From an uncultured Collinsella sp. (GTDB lineage Bacteria > Actinomycetota > Coriobacteriia > Coriobacteriales > Coriobacteriaceae), in NCBI GenBank assembly GCA_902478985.1, contig CABSNH010000016.1, forward strand, positions 1 to 18,958: a stretch of 18,958 bases of DNA. The letters run 5' to 3'. The translations under genes were made by a program, and so were the position numbers. The notes below the pieces were generated by a model. It had not been told where the DNA came from. It saw only the letters and a program-made list of their open reading frames with translations, and did not search any database. This document shows, one piece after another, positions 16,192 to 18,958 of this stretch; the first letter of the stretch is position 1; each line of letters starts with the position of its first letter.

Positions 16192-18408
16192 ATGGAACAA
16201 TTCCCGCGATCGAGTTCGCGCAGTTCACGCCACGCGAGCGATCAACAAGCGCCGCACGAACGTTCGCGCGCTAACCGACAAGCCACCGAGCCGCGCCACG
16301 CCGCAGGCTCTCATCGTGCGCCCGCCAACAAGGGTGCCCACACCAACAGCGCCGCAAAAGAACAGGCACCCACGCGCCCCAAATCTCGTTATATCCCCGC
16401 CCTCGACGGCCTGCGCACGCTCGCCGTCGTCGCGGTAGTGCTCTATCACCTCAACCTCACATGGGCACAGGGCGGCCTGCTTGGCGTCACGATTTTCTTT
16501 GTGCTCTCGGGCTATCTGATCACGCGCCTGCTCATCAACGAAGTGTCAAAGACCGGCCGCATCGACCTCAAGAGCTTCTGGATTCGCCGCATCCGTCGCC
16601 TGTTCCCCGCCGTGGTAACCGTTGTGGTGGTGACCTGCGCGCTGTGTACCATCTTTAACCATGTGATGCTCACCAAGATGCGCCCCGACATCCTGCCGTC
16701 GCTGCTGTTTTTTAATAACTGGTGGCAGATTGCCCAAAACGTCTCGTACTTCAATGCTCTGGGCGACCCCTCGCCGCTCACACACTTTTGGTCGCTCGCC
16801 ATCGAGGAACAGTTCTACCTGATTTGGCCGCCATTGCTGTTTGCCATGGTATCCATGCATGTGAGCAAGCCCAACACGCGCCGCGTGGTTCTGGGCCTTG
16901 CCGCGGTATCCGCCCTCGCCATGATGGTGCTCTACAATCCCGCCGCCGACCCCAGCCGCGTGTACTACGGCACCGACACCCGCGTGTTCTCGCTGCTACT
17001 GGGTGCCTGGATGGCCTTTATCCCCGATCGCGACCTGGCGCCGGTGCGTCTCGCTCATCGTTTGGGGCTCAATCGCCTGGCTGGCGCCGCCAAGCACGGC
17101 AAGAAAGCCGAGGACAAGCCTGACAAGAAGGCCGACGAATCAGCCGATACCGCCCTGGCACAGCCGAGCGCCCTCGTGCGCTTTTGGTCCTCGCCCGCAT
17201 CCATCGATGTCTTAGGCGTCGTGGGTCTGGTTGGCCTTGCCGCCATGGTCGCACTCACCAACGGCTACACCGCGTTCCAGTATCGCGGCGGCACGCTGTT
17301 ATGCTCCATCCTCACGCTCATGGTCATCGCAGCCTGCGTGCAGCCCCAGGGAATGGTTGCCCGCGCGCTGTCCGCCGAGCCGCTCGTGTGGGTTGGCAAG
17401 CGCTCGTACAGCATCTACCTGTGGCACTATCCACTGCTGCTGCTCATGAACCCGGTCGCCAACATCAGCGATACGCCCTGGTGGCAGTACATCTTGCAGG
17501 TACTTGTGGTGGTCGCCGTAGCCGAGTGCTCCTATCGCTTTATCGAGACGCCGTTTAGGAAGGGCGCCTTTGGACGCACCGTTTCCGAGCTCCGCGAAGG
17601 CACCACCACGCCCGCAAACTGGGTGCGCGCGCATATTCCCGTGTGCGCCGTTTGCGGCGTCGTGCTTGTCGTGGCGCTGGGTGGTCTGGTCTTTGTGCCC
17701 GACACATCCGCGCTGAGCGGCGAGGGCGCCGAAATCCTAAACAAGGAAGCCAAAAATGCAAAACCCCAGGACCAGCAGGCGGCCGATGACACCGACAAGG
17801 ACAACGACGGCTTCCCCGACGGATCCTACGACCTGCTGATGATCGGCGACTCCGTGTCGCTGCGCGCCGTCGATTCCTTTGACGGCGTGTTCCCCCACAG
17901 TCACATCGATGCCGAAAAGGGCCGCCAGTTCGATGCGGGCCGCACAACATTTGAGGGTTATATCCAGCAGAACCTCGCCGGCAAGATCGTAGTCTTTGCG
18001 CTGGGCACCAACGGCCTGGTGACCGATGCCCAGATTGACGCCATCATGGCCGATGCCGGCAATCAGCGCACCGTCGTATTTGTAAACACGCGCAGCCCGC
18101 AGCCGTGGGTCGGCGCCACCAATCAGGCCATCGCCAACGCCGCCACGCGCTATAAAAACGTGCGCGTTATCGACTGGTACGGATATAGCGCCAACCGCAA
18201 CGATCTGTTCGACGGCGACGGCACGCACCTTTCGAACGCGGGCGTGGCCGAGTACCTTAAGCTCATCCACGATGCCGTCAAGAAGGACCTGCCCGTGCAT
18301 CCCGAGGACCACGTTAACGATCCGCAGCCGGCGGCCGTCAAGTCCGCCGCCGATGCACTCGTCAACGCGCTCGCCTACAAACCGCACAAGCTAGGCACCG
18401 ACAAGTAA
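16192..18408 (+). CDS. OatA-like membrane acyltransferase with SGNH domain
   Basis: 738 residues. An unusual basic, low-complexity N-terminus (1-64) precedes RYIPALDGLRTLAVVAVVLYH, the start of the acyltransferase-3 membrane domain (about 66-505). Catalytic H86 (LYHLN) and the THFWSLAIEEQFYL block (197-210) are present. A charged, lysine-rich insert (301-320) separates membrane segments. After the last helix (about 484-503) an extracellular SGNH esterase-like domain follows: GDSV (S554), GTN (605-607) and DGTHLSNAG (D676, H679). Such proteins take acetyl groups across the membrane and O-acetylate peptidoglycan or another envelope glycan, giving lysozyme resistance. The ATG at 16192 follows an in-frame stop and has only a weak ribosome site (GGATGATG), so a later start near the membrane domain is possible. 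DTDKDNDGFPDG (533-544) looks like a calcium-binding loop. Confidence 0.93.
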   Translation: MEQFPRSSSRSSRHASDQQAPHERSRANRQATEPRHAAGSHRAPANKGAHTNSAAKEQAPTRPKSRYIPALDGLRTLAVVAVVLYHLNLTWAQGGLLGVTIFFVLSGYLITRLLINEVSKTGRIDLKSFWIRRIRRLFPAVVTVVVVTCALCTIFNHVMLTKMRPDILPSLLFFNNWWQIAQNVSYFNALGDPSPLTHFWSLAIEEQFYLIWPPLLFAMVSMHVSKPNTRRVVLGLAAVSALAMMVLYNPAADPSRVYYGTDTRVFSLLLGAWMAFIPDRDLAPVRLAHRLGLNRLAGAAKHGKKAEDKPDKKADESADTALAQPSALVRFWSSPASIDVLGVVGLVGLAAMVALTNGYTAFQYRGGTLLCSILTLMVIAACVQPQGMVARALSAEPLVWVGKRSYSIYLWHYPLLLLMNPVANISDTPWWQYILQVLVVVAVAECSYRFIETPFRKGAFGRTVSELREGTTTPANWVRAHIPVCAVCGVVLVVALGGLVFVPDTSALSGEGAEILNKEAKNAKPQDQQAADDTDKDNDGFPDGSYDLLMIGDSVSLRAVDSFDGVFPHSHIDAEKGRQFDAGRTTFEGYIQQNLAGKIVVFALGTNGLVTDAQIDAIMADAGNQRTVVFVNTRSPQPWVGATNQAIANAATRYKNVRVIDWYGYSANRNDLFDGDGTHLSNAGVAEYLKLIHDAVKKDLPVHPEDHVNDPQPAAVKSAADALVNALAYKPHKLGTDK

Positions 18409-18431
18409 CACACTGTCAAATCCGCTTGCAC

Positions 18432-18469
18432 CCGGAGGGGGCGTCGGCCACAACCGACGCCCCCTCCGG
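18432..18469. terminator. Strong hairpin after the acyltransferase gene
   Basis: Perfect 16-bp arms, CCGGAGGGGGCGTCGG (18432-18447) and its complement (18454-18469), around a 6-base loop, 23 bases after the stop codon. It lacks a T tract on either strand but is placed as a terminator. Confidence 0.7.
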
Positions 18470-18646
18470 CAGTTAGGGACGTTCCAATGTGCCGGCACTT
18501 AGGGACACTCCTGACGCGGTCGATGAATGCCCTTCCGCGGCCGAATTCTGAGTTCCTCGCCACCCCGAGTGTCGTCTGCAAGCCCCGCACCCGCAGCAAA
18601 CACCCCAAGGTTGCTCTTTTCGAGCCGGCCCCAAAGGGGCCGTGGG
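18470..18646. other. Noncoding stretch with short repeats
   Basis: TTAGGGAC occurs twice in direct orientation (18473-18480 and 18499-18506) around the palindrome TGCCGGCA (18490-18497), a pattern like dispersed REP-type units. A short hairpin CGGCCCC/GGGGCCG (18626-18642) follows. Open frames here have no ribosome site or recognisable protein pattern, so I call no gene. Confidence 0.5.
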
Positions 18647-18867
18647 CAAAAAATGCCAAATATGAGTACTGATACCATTTTAGTAGCAGGCAAAATGGCA
18701 CAAAATGGAGTTCTTTCGGTCGCCATACCCCTTTGGACCGGCCAGAATAATCGGCTTAAAGCCTGGCTGTATCGATATTAATTAACAGATACTTTAGTTA
18801 TGTTCATTATCTTCATTGTCTTAATTGTCACCGGATTAGCAACAGTACTCATATTTGGCATTTTTTG
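18647..18867. mobile_element. MITE-like element with 25-bp terminal inverted repeats
   Basis: A 25-base sequence at 18647-18671 (starting CAAAAAATGCCAAATATGAG) recurs as its exact reverse complement at 18843-18867. The 171 bases between are AT-richer than the surroundings and carry no protein-like frame. Perfect inverted ends on a small non-coding segment suggest a miniature inverted-repeat element or the ends of a deleted insertion sequence. I see no obvious target-site duplication. Confidence 0.55.
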
Positions 18868-18909
18868 TCCCCGCGTATATAACCAACCCCCTACATCAGG
18901 CAAAATCAG

Positions 18910-18932
18910 AACCACCCTTAAAAAGGGTGGTT
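18910..18932. terminator. Terminator-like hairpin near the window end
   Basis: Perfect 10-bp arms AACCACCCTT (18910-18919) and AAGGGTGGTT (18923-18932) with an AAA loop and short T-rich stretches on both sides. It may end a minus-strand gene lying to the right of the window. Confidence 0.55.
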
Positions 18933-18958
18933 TGCTCTTAGGGTATAACCCACGGGCC

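Noticed and set aside
18375..18701. Possible 108-residue minus-strand protein
   Set aside because: It runs through the 16-bp hairpin and repeat units, overlaps the end of the acyltransferase gene, and has no ribosome site or domain.

Overview
The window is GC-rich and densely packed with genes, and reads like a human-gut actinobacterium of the class Coriobacteriia, most likely a Collinsella-like organism. This is inference from gene content (LuxS, PTS beta-glucoside operon, split transketolase with a FucI-like isomerase), codon bias, strong purine-rich ribosome binding sites and the style of the intergenic palindromes. No rRNA, tRNA, CRISPR array or recognisable transposase is present.

Layout. 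1-473 (-) is the N-terminal part of a GH1 6-phospho-beta-glucosidase cut by the window edge. 628-2221 is an unusual block: a (+) strand AAA-type ATPase gene (858-1964) lies between two direct copies of a palindrome cluster plus the 3' end of a DUF4867-type gene. The right copy belongs to the intact gene (2162-2806, -); the left copy is only a remnant. luxS (2942-3430, -) follows, with its own terminator and a hairpin-rich promoter region. 3583-8415 (-) holds a sugar-catabolic set, transcribed in the order FucI/AraA-like isomerase, transketolase N-half, transketolase C-half, GlpK-like FGGY kinase. It is preceded by a LacI-type regulator (8673-9683, -). The logic is aldose to ketose, to ketose phosphate, to two-carbon transfer into the pentose phosphate pathway; the substrate is unknown.

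9858-13781 (-) is a beta-glucoside PTS operon in the order bglG/licT-type antiterminator, EIIBC permease, GH1 6-phospho-beta-glucosidase. Its leader has a perfect TATAAT, two ribonucleic antiterminator (RAT) motifs and an overlapping terminator; a third RAT covers the antiterminator's own stop codon. The PTS imports and phosphorylates the glucoside, GH1 cleaves it, and the antiterminator senses PTS state. EIIA is missing and must come from elsewhere.

14031-16005 (-) is a nucleoside-salvage pair: a ribokinase followed by a nucleoside hydrolase. Divergent from it, 16192-18408 (+) encodes an OatA-like membrane acyltransferase with a C-terminal SGNH domain. The last 550 bases carry no convincing gene. 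They hold a strong hairpin, short repeats, a 221-bp AT-richer element with perfect 25-bp terminal inverted repeats, and a final terminator-like hairpin.
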